Part shown: piece by piece, positions 52,508 to 60,390 of the stretch
Layout of the letters: each line of letters begins with the position of its first letter
Position numbering within the stretch: the stretch's first letter is position 1
From: Streptomyces longhuiensis
GTDB lineage: Bacteria; Actinomycetota; Actinomycetes; Streptomycetales; Streptomycetaceae
DNA: 64,000 nucleotides
NCBI RefSeq assembly: GCF_020616555.1
Contig: NZ_CP085173.1
Location: 248,001 to 312,000 of the forward strand
Direction of reading: 5' to 3'
Translations under genes and position numbers: made by a program
The notes under the pieces: model-generated
Database searches by the model: none
Told to the model about the DNA's origin: nothing
The model's input: only the letters and a program-made list of their open reading frames with translations

Positions 52508-53107
52508 TCAGCTACGGGCGCGAGTGGCGGCGGTCCCCTTTCCTTCGGCGTCGCTGCTCGCTGGGCTGGTCAGGATCGCGCTTGCGACAACGTCGAAGAG
52601 GCGGTTGGCGCGTGGCGCGAGCGAGCGCTGATCGCCGAGCCAGGCGAGCGCCTCTACGAGCGCGAACAGATCGGCGCCGTCAATGTCGGTCCGCGCCATG
52701 CCCGCTGCCTGGGCACGGGCGAGGAGCCGCGCACCGGCCGCGCGCAGGGTGACGCACGAAGCGTGGAGTGCGGACTCGGGGTCCTCGATGGCGGCTGCCA
52801 TCAGCACCACCGCGCCCCGGTACTCAGTCGTCCACGCGATGCAGTCGCGCAGCCACGAAACGAGAGCGTCGCCGGGTGAGTCGTCCGTTTCGAGGGCGCC
52901 CGCTTTGACGGTCAGCTCGTCGAAGCTCGTGCGGAGCAAGGCATCGAGCAGCGCCTCGCGCGTCGGGAAGTGCCGCAACAGCGTCGCGAGTCCGACATCG
53001 GCCCGGCGCGCGATGTCACGCAGTGACACGTCGACGCCCTGCTCGCTGATGGCGGTGCCCGCTACGGCGAGCAGGTGATCGCGGTTCTTCCTGGCGTCGG
53101 CCCGCAT
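52508..53107 (-). CDS. TetR-family regulator (module 2)
   Basis: 199 residues from ATG 53107, with GAGGGGCAG upstream. HTH: KNRDHLLAVAGTAISEQGVD, VSLRDIARRADVGLATLLRH, FPTREALLDALLRTSFDELT. The C-terminal domain (LRDCIAWTTEYRGAVVLMAA, DGADLFALVEALAWLGDQRS) is of the SACE_7040-like TetR_C type. Nearly identical to the regulator at 56585 (a handful of substitutions such as VKAGALETDDSPGD versus SKAGALETSSSPDD). Divergent from the MDR oxidoreductase at 53221 across a 113-base region with three operator copies. Confidence 0.92.
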   Translation of the reverse strand: MRADARKNRDHLLAVAGTAISEQGVDVSLRDIARRADVGLATLLRHFPTREALLDALLRTSFDELTVKAGALETDDSPGDALVSWLRDCIAWTTEYRGAVVLMAAAIEDPESALHASCVTLRAAGARLLARAQAAGMARTDIDGADLFALVEALAWLGDQRSLAPRANRLFDVVASAILTSPASSDAEGKGTAATRARS

Positions 53108-53126
53108 CTGCCCCTCTTGACTATTC

Positions 53127-53181
53127 GGATCAGTGGTCCATATATTCGGATCAGTGGTCCGGTAAAACGGACCATTGGTTC
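53127..53181. promoter_or_regulatory. Operator array, module 2 (tetR / oxidoreductase)
   Basis: GGATCAGTGGTCC at 53127-53139 and 53148-53160 and the weaker GGACCATTGGTTC at 53169-53181, again in 21-bp steps, between the divergent starts at 53107 and 53221. Two helical turns of spacing would place dimers on one DNA face. Confidence 0.7.
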
Positions 53182-53220
53182 ACTTAGTTTACCCCCGCGA
53201 GAGACGAAGGAGAGAGCGCT

Positions 53221-54234
53221 GTGCCAGAACAGACCATGAAGGCGATCCGGTTGCACGAGTTCGGCGGCCCTGAGGTGCTGCGTCATGAGGAGGTGCCGGT
53301 TCCCGTGCCGGGGCCGGGTGAGGTGCTCGTTCGCGTGCACGCGGTCGGCGTCAACCCTCCTGACCGGTATGCGCGCGAGGGGATGCCTGACATACCCCCC
53401 GAGATCAGGCCTCAGTTCCATCTCCCCCTGATTCCGGGGACCGACGTCTCAGGCGTCGTGGAAGCCGTCGCCGCCGACGTCAACGGCTTCGTGGTCGGAG
53501 ATGAGGTGATCGGCCTTCTGCGCTTCCCCACCGTTCTCCAGAGCAGCGCGTACGCCGAGTACGTCACCGCGCCGGCGTCCGACCTCGCCCGCAAGCTGGC
53601 TGGCATCGACCACGTACACGCCGCCGCCCTGGTCATGTCAGGGTTGACGGCGTGGCAGTTCTTGATCGAGCTTGGGCACGATCATCCCTCGCCGTTCCAA
53701 GAGGCCCAACACCGACCGATGGCACTCGACAGCGAGAGCACGGTGCTCATCAACGGCGCTGCGGGTGGCGTGGGGCACCTCGCTCTCCAGCTGGCCAAGT
53801 GGAAGGGGGCCCGCGTCATCGCCGTGGCCTCCGGCGCCCACGAGACGTTCCTGCGTGAGCTCGGCGCCGACGAGTTCATCGACTACACCAAGGAGCGGCC
53901 CGAGGAGGTCGTCCGTGACGTCGACCTGGTCCTGGACACCGTCGGGGGGCCAGGCAGCAGGCGCTTCCTGCGCACCCTCAAGCGCGGCGGGTCCCTCTAC
54001 CCGGTGTACTTCGGCCAGTTCGACGACGAGGAGAACGCGGAGCTGGGTGTCACGGTCACGGCCGTGTCGGTCCGCTCGAGCGGCGCGCAGCTCGCCGAAC
54101 TGGAGAGCTTGGTTGAGGCGGGGAAGATTCGCGTCGCGATCGACAGCACGTTCCCGCTCGCGGATGCCCGGGCGGCGCACGAGCGCATGGCCCGGGGGCA
54201 CATCCAGGGCAAGATCGTGCTCACGGTCGCTTAG
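53221..54234 (+). CDS. Zinc-free MDR NADP-dependent oxidoreductase (quinone reductase-like)
   Basis: 337 residues from GTG 53221 with GAAGGAGAG upstream. MDR pattern: MKAIRLHEFGGPEVLRHEEV, VLVRVHAVGVNPPDRYAREG, PGTDVSGVVEAVAADVNGFV, LINGAAGGVGHLALQLAKWK (NADP loop), GADEFIDYTKE, DLVLDTVGGPGSRRFLRTLK. No structural or catalytic zinc Cys cluster, so it is of the zeta-crystallin/quinone reductase branch. Paralogous to 55505 over its whole length. Probably reduces quinones or enones that induce the adjacent TetR. Confidence 0.9.
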   Translation: MPEQTMKAIRLHEFGGPEVLRHEEVPVPVPGPGEVLVRVHAVGVNPPDRYAREGMPDIPPEIRPQFHLPLIPGTDVSGVVEAVAADVNGFVVGDEVIGLLRFPTVLQSSAYAEYVTAPASDLARKLAGIDHVHAAALVMSGLTAWQFLIELGHDHPSPFQEAQHRPMALDSESTVLINGAAGGVGHLALQLAKWKGARVIAVASGAHETFLRELGADEFIDYTKERPEEVVRDVDLVLDTVGGPGSRRFLRTLKRGGSLYPVYFGQFDDEENAELGVTVTAVSVRSSGAQLAELESLVEAGKIRVAIDSTFPLADARAAHERMARGHIQGKIVLTVA

Positions 54235-54284
54235 GAACGAGCCGTCCATCGGCCGCGTCGAGGCGGGCCGCTGACACGAGTTCC

Positions 54285-54465
54285 ACGGCCAATTGGCCCT
54301 GGGCACCCAGCCGTCGCCGTCCGGGTCGCTAGAGGTGAGGTTAGGGGGCGCGATCGGGGTGCGGGCTGGCCAGGAGCTCCTGACCTGCGCCCTGGTGGAC
54401 AGCGCCTCAGGCCTCGTGGCCGTGGAACGGCCCTCCGGCTGCCGGCGACCGCGCCGCCGCTCCAG
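54285..54465 (-). pseudogene. Degenerate copy of the VOC gene
   Basis: Minus-strand nucleotide text parallels the 3' part of the VOC gene at 50913: GCACCCAGCCGTCGCCGTCC versus the same run in 50951-50972, then GGTCGCT, CGGGGTGCGGGC and CCTCGTGGCCGTGGAA. Translated, SDPDGDGWVP is kept, but frames change and the 5' two thirds are absent. It shows that the VOC gene was part of the duplicated unit. Confidence 0.6.
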
Positions 54466-54962
54466 CGGCACAACGAGCCCGGTTCAGCCGCGCACTGCGG
54501 GCATGGTTGACGCTCGACGTCGCCCGCGTCGGACGAGGAGGTGCCTTGAAGGCCCTTCACGGGCCCGGGGCTTCGCAGAATCAATGCAACCGTCTCGGTG
54601 AGCGGCGAACCGAGCCGACCGCACGGGGCCGCTCGGTTGGCCTCAGCGAGCACCTCGACCGCCTGGTCGCCCAACACGTCCCAAACTCTCCGCATCGACG
54701 TCTCGATGACTACCGGGCCGTGCGGACGAGCGCGGGACGCGTCCGTGAAACGGGCTCGTTCCTAGTACACCAGCTGTAGATCGTGATCTTCATGATCGAA
54801 GGGCTGCCTGGCGGCGGTAGTGGCTGTGGCGCGCTCGGGCTTGGTGGCATCGGCGCCAGGTCCAGTCGTGGTCCGTTGCGGGCGCTGCGGAATTCGGTGC
54901 TCGCGGCAGCCCGGGTCGGCCGCGTCAGACCGTGACAGCAGGTCGCCGTCCGAGGTCGTGAC
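54466..54962. other. Geneless stretch with possible fragments
   Basis: Minus-strand pieces include a CxxC-type finger (CPQCAAEPGSLC, about 54500-54540) and HEDHDLQLVY next to CTAGTACACCAGCTGTAGAT at 54760-54780, which looks like an IS end. Neither can be assigned securely. Confidence 0.3.
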
Positions 54963-55373
54963 CTATAGGGCGAAGCCAGTCTCCTGGTCTGCGGCAGCGA
55001 TCTGGTCGTGGAAGCGTTTATGGACCCAATGACGCTCGCCGAGTAGGTTCACCTGTCCCCATCGGCCGGAGACCGGACCAAGTCGGGTATGGCGTGGCAT
55101 CGTGCCCGCCAGACGCTGTGGGCTGGCGCCACCGGACAGCTTGCTGCTGTCCAACACGTAGATGGCGTCCTGGGTGACCGCCAAGCACCGGTACTTGTTC
55201 CAGAACATCGTCATGCCGGTGAGATAAGTGATGACGAAGAACCAGAAGTTCGGCGCGCTCTGGCAGATGAAGACCTGCCGGATCTCGCTGCCGGCGGGCA
55301 GCAACGGTGCCGAGCGTTGCACCAGGTCCTGCCGCGGCTCGGGGTCGCGCCGTCCGGTCTCGTCAGCGGCCAT
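54963..55373 (-). CDS. Small hypothetical protein with hydrophobic core segment
   Basis: 136 residues. A soluble head (RRDPEPRQDLVQRSAPLLPA), a partly hydrophobic segment (NFWFFVITYLTGMTMFWNKY), then RCLAVTQDAIYVLDSSKLSG and LGPVSGRWGQVNLLGERHWV. The order (hydrophobic hairpin, then a strand-rich VTQDAIYVLDSS segment) resembles bacterial PH-like domain proteins of actinobacteria. Start 55373 is uncertain. No operon partner. Confidence 0.55.
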   Translation of the reverse strand: MAADETGRRDPEPRQDLVQRSAPLLPAGSEIRQVFICQSAPNFWFFVITYLTGMTMFWNKYRCLAVTQDAIYVLDSSKLSGGASPQRLAGTMPRHTRLGPVSGRWGQVNLLGERHWVHKRFHDQIAAADQETGFAL

Positions 55374-55504
55374 ACCGTCCTACCTTCCCTGTCGCGCGTA
55401 TCCGCATTCACGAGGCTGTCACGTCGCCGGGGTGTGTCGCTTGGATATGGGCCTGCGCGGCACTGCGCGTGACAGGATGCCAGGCACAAAGTCCGGCTGG
55501 AGTG

Positions 55505-56515
55505 CTAGGCGACCGTGAGTACGATCTTGCCCTGGATGTGTCCTCGGGCGGCGCGTTCGTGCGCGGCTCGGGCATCCGCGAGCGCGAACGTGCTGTCGAT
55601 CGCGACGCGGACCGTGCCCGCGTCGAGTAGGCGTCCCAGCTCGGCGAGCTGCGCGCCGTTCGAGCGGACTGTGGTGCCCGTGACGGTGACGCCCAGCTTC
55701 GCGTTCTCTTCTTCGTCGAACTCTCCGAAAAACACGGGGAACTGGGAGCCTCCGCGCTTGAGGGTACGCAGGAAGCGCCTGCTGTCGGGGCCACCGATGG
55801 CGTCGAGAACGAGGTCGATGTCGTGCACGAGTTCCTCGGGACGGCTCCTGGTGTAGTCGATGAACTCGTCGGCGCCGAGCTCACTCAGGAAGGCTTCGTG
55901 CGCGCCCGACGCCACCGCGATGACCCGTGCACCCTTCCATTTCGCCAGCTGCAGCGCGAAGTGCCCCACGCCGCCCGCGGCGCCGTTGACGAGCACCGTC
56001 TTGTGGGCGTCGAGCGGCACCGGACGGTGCTGCGCCGTCTGGAAGCCCGAGGGGTGATCGTGTCCGACCTCGATCAGGAACTGCCACGCGGTGAGTGCGG
56101 ACATCGGCGCCCCGGCGGCGTGCACGTGATCGATGCCGGCCGGCTTGACTGCGAGGTCCGACGCGGGCGCGGCCACGTACTGGGCATAGGTACTGCCTTC
56201 GAAACCCGGGAAGCGAAGGAGACCGAAGACTTCATCACCGACGGAGTAGCCGTCCACATCCGCGGCGACGGCCTCGACGACACCCGACAGGTCCGTCCCC
56301 GGGATCGCGGGCAAGCTGAACTTCGGCCGCGCCTCCACAGGCAGGTTGGACATCCCGTCGCGCAGGTACCAGTCCGGGGGGTTGACGCCGACCGCGTGCA
56401 CGCGAACGAGCACCTCACCCGGCCCCAACCCGGGAATCGGCACCTCGTCGTATCGCAGGACTTCAGGACCGCCGTGCTCATGGAGCCGGACCGCACTCAT
56501 CGTGTGGGTGGGCAT
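55505..56515 (-). CDS. Zinc-free MDR NADP-dependent oxidoreductase, paralogue
   Basis: 336 residues from ATG 56515, with AGGAGAAAACG upstream. Same motifs as the protein at 53221: MSAVRLHEHGGPEVLRYDEV, VRVHAVGVNPPDWYLRDGMS, PGTDLSGVVEAVAADVDGYS, LVNGAAGGVGHFALQLAKWK, ELGADEFIDYTRSRPEELVH, IGGPDSRRFLRTLKRGGSQF. More substitutions than between the two tetR copies, so the enzymes may have separate substrates. Divergent from the tetR at 56585 with 69 bases between. Confidence 0.9.
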   Translation of the reverse strand: MPTHTMSAVRLHEHGGPEVLRYDEVPIPGLGPGEVLVRVHAVGVNPPDWYLRDGMSNLPVEARPKFSLPAIPGTDLSGVVEAVAADVDGYSVGDEVFGLLRFPGFEGSTYAQYVAAPASDLAVKPAGIDHVHAAGAPMSALTAWQFLIEVGHDHPSGFQTAQHRPVPLDAHKTVLVNGAAGGVGHFALQLAKWKGARVIAVASGAHEAFLSELGADEFIDYTRSRPEELVHDIDLVLDAIGGPDSRRFLRTLKRGGSQFPVFFGEFDEEENAKLGVTVTGTTVRSNGAQLAELGRLLDAGTVRVAIDSTFALADARAAHERAARGHIQGKIVLTVA

Positions 56516-56552
56516 CGTTTTCTCCTGCCCGCGCTGCGGGATAGGCTCATTC

Positions 56553-56565
56553 GGATCAGTGATTC
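56553..56565. promoter_or_regulatory. Operator, module 3 (oxidoreductase / tetR)
   Basis: Single recognisable site GGATCAGTGATTC, followed by the same CGAATAGTCAAG run that precedes the other tetR start. The phased upstream copies seen in modules 1 and 2 are missing here. Confidence 0.6.
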
Positions 56566-56584
56566 GAATAGTCAAGAGGGACAG

Positions 56585-57184
56585 ATGCGGGCCGACGCCA
56601 GGAAGAACCGCGATCACCTGCTCGCCGTAGCGGGCACCGCCATCAGCGAGCAGGGCGTCGACGTGTCACTGCGTGACATCGCGCGCCGGGCCGATGTCGG
56701 ACTCGCGACGCTGTTGCGGCACTTCCCGACGCGCGAGGCGCTGCTCGATGCCTTGCTCCGCACGAGCTTCGACGAGCTGACCTCCAAGGCAGGCGCCCTC
56801 GAAACGTCCAGCTCGCCCGACGATACTCTCGTTTCGTGGCTGCGCGACTGCGTCGCGTGGACGACCGAGTACCGGGGCGCGGTGGTGCTGATGGCAGCCG
56901 CCATCGAGGACCCCGAGTCCGCACTCCACGCTTCGTGCGTCACCCTGCGTGCGGCCGGTGCGCGGCTCCTCGCCCGTGCCCAGGCAGCGGGCATGGCGCG
57001 GACCGACATTGACGGCGCCGATTTGTTCGCGCTGGTATCGGCGCTCGCCTGGCTCGGCGATCAGCGCTCGCTCGCGCCACGCGCCGACCGCCTCTTCGAC
57101 GTTGTCGCAAGCGCGATCCTGACCAGCCCAGCGAGCAGCGACGCCGAAGGAAAGGGGACGGCTGCCACTCGCGCCCGTAGCTGA
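56585..57184 (+). CDS. TetR-family regulator (module 3)
   Basis: 199 residues from ATG 56585 with AGAGGGACAG upstream. Nearly identical to the regulator at 52508, including the HTH (VSLRDIARRADVGLATLLRH), so both should recognise the same operators. Substitutions cluster around residues 68-80. Inverted relative to module 2, with about 140 bases of shared 3' flank (57185-57325). Confidence 0.92.
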   Translation: MRADARKNRDHLLAVAGTAISEQGVDVSLRDIARRADVGLATLLRHFPTREALLDALLRTSFDELTSKAGALETSSSPDDTLVSWLRDCVAWTTEYRGAVVLMAAAIEDPESALHASCVTLRAAGARLLARAQAAGMARTDIDGADLFALVSALAWLGDQRSLAPRADRLFDVVASAILTSPASSDAEGKGTAATRARS

Positions 57185-57332
57185 AATCGTTGCGCACGCG
57201 GACCGGCGAACCCGGCCGCGCGCCCGGCCACAGCGGACCGACGCCGACAAGGCGGTCACGGTCACCGGCATCGAGCCGTTCGCTCCCCGGGAACGGACCG
57301 CGACCGAGCACCTTCCCGACTGCCGGCCGCGC

Positions 57333-57705
57333 CTACGCCGGTCTCGCTCCGGCGACCCGGCGCTCGGACTCCTCAATCCTGGCCACGTCGCTTTCCGGGT
57401 CCATCAGCACCGGCTTGCCCAACCGCCGTCCGATCTCCCGGAGGGTCCGGGCACTCGGCCTCCGCCCGGGGCACCGGAAGCACCATCCCCTCCCAGTACT
57501 GGCACTTCCAGCCCTTCTCTGCGACAAGATTGAGGACCGCCTGCCAGTTCTCCACCGAGGCATTCGGGACACGCACGTCCGGCAACGGCCCCATCAAGTC
57601 CGGGTCGAGGAAGTACTTCACGCCATCCCACAGCAGGTCGGTCACCCCGCCATGCTGCCCAGCTCGCCAACCCAACGCTCCCCCGATTCCCTTGGCCAAA
57701 GACAT
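57333..57705 (-). pseudogene. Frameshifted conserved hypothetical protein
   Basis: ATG 57705: MSLAKGIGGALGWRAGQHGG, VTDLLWDGVKYFLDPDLMGP, LPDVRVPNASVENWQAVLNL, VAEKGWKCQYWEG, LPVPRAEAECP. A shift near 57450 is needed to continue with LREIGRRLGKPVLMDPESDV. The N-terminal part resembles a Streptomyces protein of unknown function; the C-terminus after GARPA is cut. Confidence 0.5.
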
Positions 57706-57719
57706 AGGGGCTCCCTCCC

Positions 57720-57925
57720 AGGAACGTGCCGATGTGCAGCACGGTGCAGATCTGAATCACCACCCCGAGGCGATGCCCGTCGGACCGTCGCAGCGCGATC
57801 AAGTAAGCGGCCGTCGTCATCGAAGAAGAACCGCTCCCGCTCGGGGCGCATGGGCGCCTCCCCGAGGGCCCCGTAGCCAGCGGCTCGCTCCGTCAGAAAT
57901 TCCACCGGCACAGCCGGACGTAGCC
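57720..57925 (-). pseudogene. Tn3-family transposase N-terminal scrap (DUF4158)
   Basis: Minus strand: VEFLTERAAGYGALGEAPMR, PERERFFFDDDGR, then, one frame on, LIALRRSDGHRLGVVIQICT, VLHIGTFLGG. This is the start of Tn3-family transposases (VEFLTDEQAARYG, ELERFFFLDDADR, RRRGDHNRLGFGLQLTTVRF). The remaining 900 or so residues are absent. Confidence 0.7.
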
Positions 57926-58183
57926 GCGCTCCGTGCCCGCTCAGCGATCTTTCCACCGCCCTGGGAGGCCGCTGCCGCAACGGACCATGATCAATCTCGA
58001 CGCTACTTCCTGTACCTCAGCCACTCACACCCGGTGACCGCACGCCTCGCCCCCACTGTGCGTCGTCGGTCGTGTCAAGAGACTATGGAGGCACCAGCAA
58101 GCAACGAAAAACATCCCAGCGCTGCAGCTCCAGGGCCTGCGCTGGGCGCGCGTCGGCCTGGCAGGTGGAAGGAGCACCTGGGG

Positions 58184-60259
58184 ATGAGTGAAGCGGGATC
58201 TTTCAGTGCCGACAGCGGCTCGTCCGATTTCCGGCTGGAGCTGCCGAGCGGGGTGCCGGATGCGCTCGGCGTGGCGGTGGTGGCGCTTGATACGGCCGGG
58301 CGGTTCGTGTGGTGGGGCCCGCAGGCCGAGGAGCTGTTCGGTTACTCCGCACAGGAAGTACTGGGACAGCACGCGGCTCAGCTGTTGGTCCATGACCCGG
58401 ATATGGACCTGGTCGCCGGTAAGCGCGAGCAGGCGATGGAGACCGGCGAGGACTGGGCCGGACTCATTCCCGTCCGGAACAAGGACGGCAGTACGCGCCT
58501 GGTGGAATTCCGCTACAACCGTCTGCCGGACAAGCAGGGCGACTTCTACGCTCTGGGTATCGCCACCGATGTGTCGACGCTGCGTAAGGTGGAGCAGGAC
58601 TTGGCGTTGTCCACGCAGCTGATCGCCCAGTCACCGGTCGCGCTGGAGGTTTTGGACACCGACCTGCGTTATGTGGCCGTCAATCCGGCGATGGAACGGA
58701 TACACGGCCTGTCTGCCGAGGACCACCTCGGTCGGGGCTTTCGCGAGGTCCTGCCCTCCGACAGTGTCGACGCGTCCGAGGCGGCAGTCAGAAAAGTGCT
58801 CGAGACCGGACGCCCCCTGGTCGACAAGTACACCATTGGCCGCACCCCGGCCGACCCTGACAAGGATCATGCCTGGTCTGTCTCCGTCTACCGGTTGGAG
58901 GATCCAGAAGGTCAGGTTCTTGGGGTCGCCACGTCGGTGGTGGATGTCACCGATCGGCACGGCGCGATCACAGCGGCGGCCCAGGCCCGGCAGCGGCTGG
59001 CCCAGATCGCCGAGGGTTCCGCCCGTATCGGTACCACCCTGGACATGAAACAGACCGCCTGCGAGCTGGCTGACGTCGCAGTGCCCGAGCTCGCCGACCT
59101 CGCGGTCGTGGATGTACTCGAATCCGTCCTGGACGATCGCCGGCCCGCGACACCCGACAGCGGCCCGGCGCTCTTTCGCACCCTCGCGGTAAAGGCCGCC
59201 TACCTCGCCGAGGCGACCGGCGCCGCCGGCACGGTCGACCAACTGGTCAGCTATGCCGCCGACCGGCTGCCCACCCAATGCCTACGGACCAGTGAGCCGA
59301 TCCTGGTGACTCGCGTGGACGAGTGGGATCTGGCGCACATCGCCCGTGACGCCGGAGCCGCCGCTGTCCTGGCCAGTGTCGGCATCCACTCATATCTCGC
59401 GATACCGCTGGCCGCCCAGGGCCAGGCACTTGGCGTCCTGGGCCTGATGCGCGGCCGCAATCAACTGCCCTTCAACGCGGACGACGTCACCCTGGCCGCC
59501 GAGCTCGCCAGCCGAACCGCAGTCTCCCTCGACAACGCGCGCCTGCACCAAAGCGTCCGCAACACTGCGGTGACCCTCCAGCGCAGCCTGCTGCCCCAGC
59601 CGACGCCACCCGAGAACCTGGAGATCGCCACCCGCTACCAACCCGCCGGAACCTCGAACGAGGTCGGTGGCGACTGGTTCGACGTCATCCCCCTCACGGA
59701 GGACAAGACCGCGCTCGTGGTGGGCGACGTGATGGGCAGCGGCATCGACGCGGCCGCCACGATGGGCCGCCTGCGCACCGCCACCGCCACCCTGGCCGAC
59801 CTTGGCCTCCCGCCCGCCCAGGTGCTGCAACGCCTCGACAAGATCACCGCCGGTCTGGACCCCTACATCGCCACCTGCATCTACGTCGAATACGACCCGC
59901 ACAGCGACCAATGCCGAATCGCCGTAGCCGGCCACCTGCCCCCCGCACTGACACCTGCAGGCGGACCCCCCGAACTGCTCGACCTACCAGCTGGTGCACC
60001 CCTCGGGGTCGGCGGCGTTCCCTTCGAAACGGCCACCGTGCCCTTGCGCCCCGGCGATCAACTGGTCCTCTACACCGACGGCTTGGTCGAAACACGCCGC
60101 GACGCCATCGACGAACGCCTCGACCTCCTCCTCCGCGTACTCGACAACCACGGCCTTCCCCTGGAAGCAACCTGCGACCGGCTCGTGGAAACACTGTGTG
60201 ATCCGGACGAGCACGACGACGTGTCCGTACTCATCGCCCGACCCAGACCGCGCCCCTGA
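58184..60259 (+). CDS. PAS-PAS-GAF-PP2C serine phosphatase (RsbU/SpoIIE-like)
   Basis: 691 residues from ATG 58184 (GGAAGGAG upstream); the longer open frame before it overlaps remnants. PAS 1 at about 22-130 (AVVALDTAGRFVWWGPQAEE), PAS 2 at about 148-260 (LEVLDTDLRYVAVNPAMERI), GAF at about 285-450 (ADRLPTQCLRTSEPILVTRV), PP2C at about 465-690. Phosphatase metal ligands are all present: EVGGDWFDVIPL, VVGDVMGSGIDAA, VLYTDGLVETR, DDVSVLIARP. Such proteins dephosphorylate anti-anti-sigma factors to release stress sigma factors. It precedes a related gene by 131 bases. Confidence 0.9.
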   Translation: MSEAGSFSADSGSSDFRLELPSGVPDALGVAVVALDTAGRFVWWGPQAEELFGYSAQEVLGQHAAQLLVHDPDMDLVAGKREQAMETGEDWAGLIPVRNKDGSTRLVEFRYNRLPDKQGDFYALGIATDVSTLRKVEQDLALSTQLIAQSPVALEVLDTDLRYVAVNPAMERIHGLSAEDHLGRGFREVLPSDSVDASEAAVRKVLETGRPLVDKYTIGRTPADPDKDHAWSVSVYRLEDPEGQVLGVATSVVDVTDRHGAITAAAQARQRLAQIAEGSARIGTTLDMKQTACELADVAVPELADLAVVDVLESVLDDRRPATPDSGPALFRTLAVKAAYLAEATGAAGTVDQLVSYAADRLPTQCLRTSEPILVTRVDEWDLAHIARDAGAAAVLASVGIHSYLAIPLAAQGQALGVLGLMRGRNQLPFNADDVTLAAELASRTAVSLDNARLHQSVRNTAVTLQRSLLPQPTPPENLEIATRYQPAGTSNEVGGDWFDVIPLTEDKTALVVGDVMGSGIDAAATMGRLRTATATLADLGLPPAQVLQRLDKITAGLDPYIATCIYVEYDPHSDQCRIAVAGHLPPALTPAGGPPELLDLPAGAPLGVGGVPFETATVPLRPGDQLVLYTDGLVETRRDAIDERLDLLLRVLDNHGLPLEATCDRLVETLCDPDEHDDVSVLIARPRPRP

Positions 60260-60390
60260 CTCACCGCGGACACCAGCCAGCCGGGGACAGCTCCGGCGAG
60301 AAGGGAGCTGAGCCAATCGGCGTAGCTACCGGACGAGGGGGCCTGTCGTCGGCACGGGGTGGGCAAAGATGGCGGCGGAGGTGTTTTCGA

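Noticed and set aside
57530..58183. N-terminal extension of the first PP2C protein
   Set aside because: It runs antisense over the Tn3 and hypothetical remnants; the ATG at 58184 has a ribosome-binding site and PAS homology follows.
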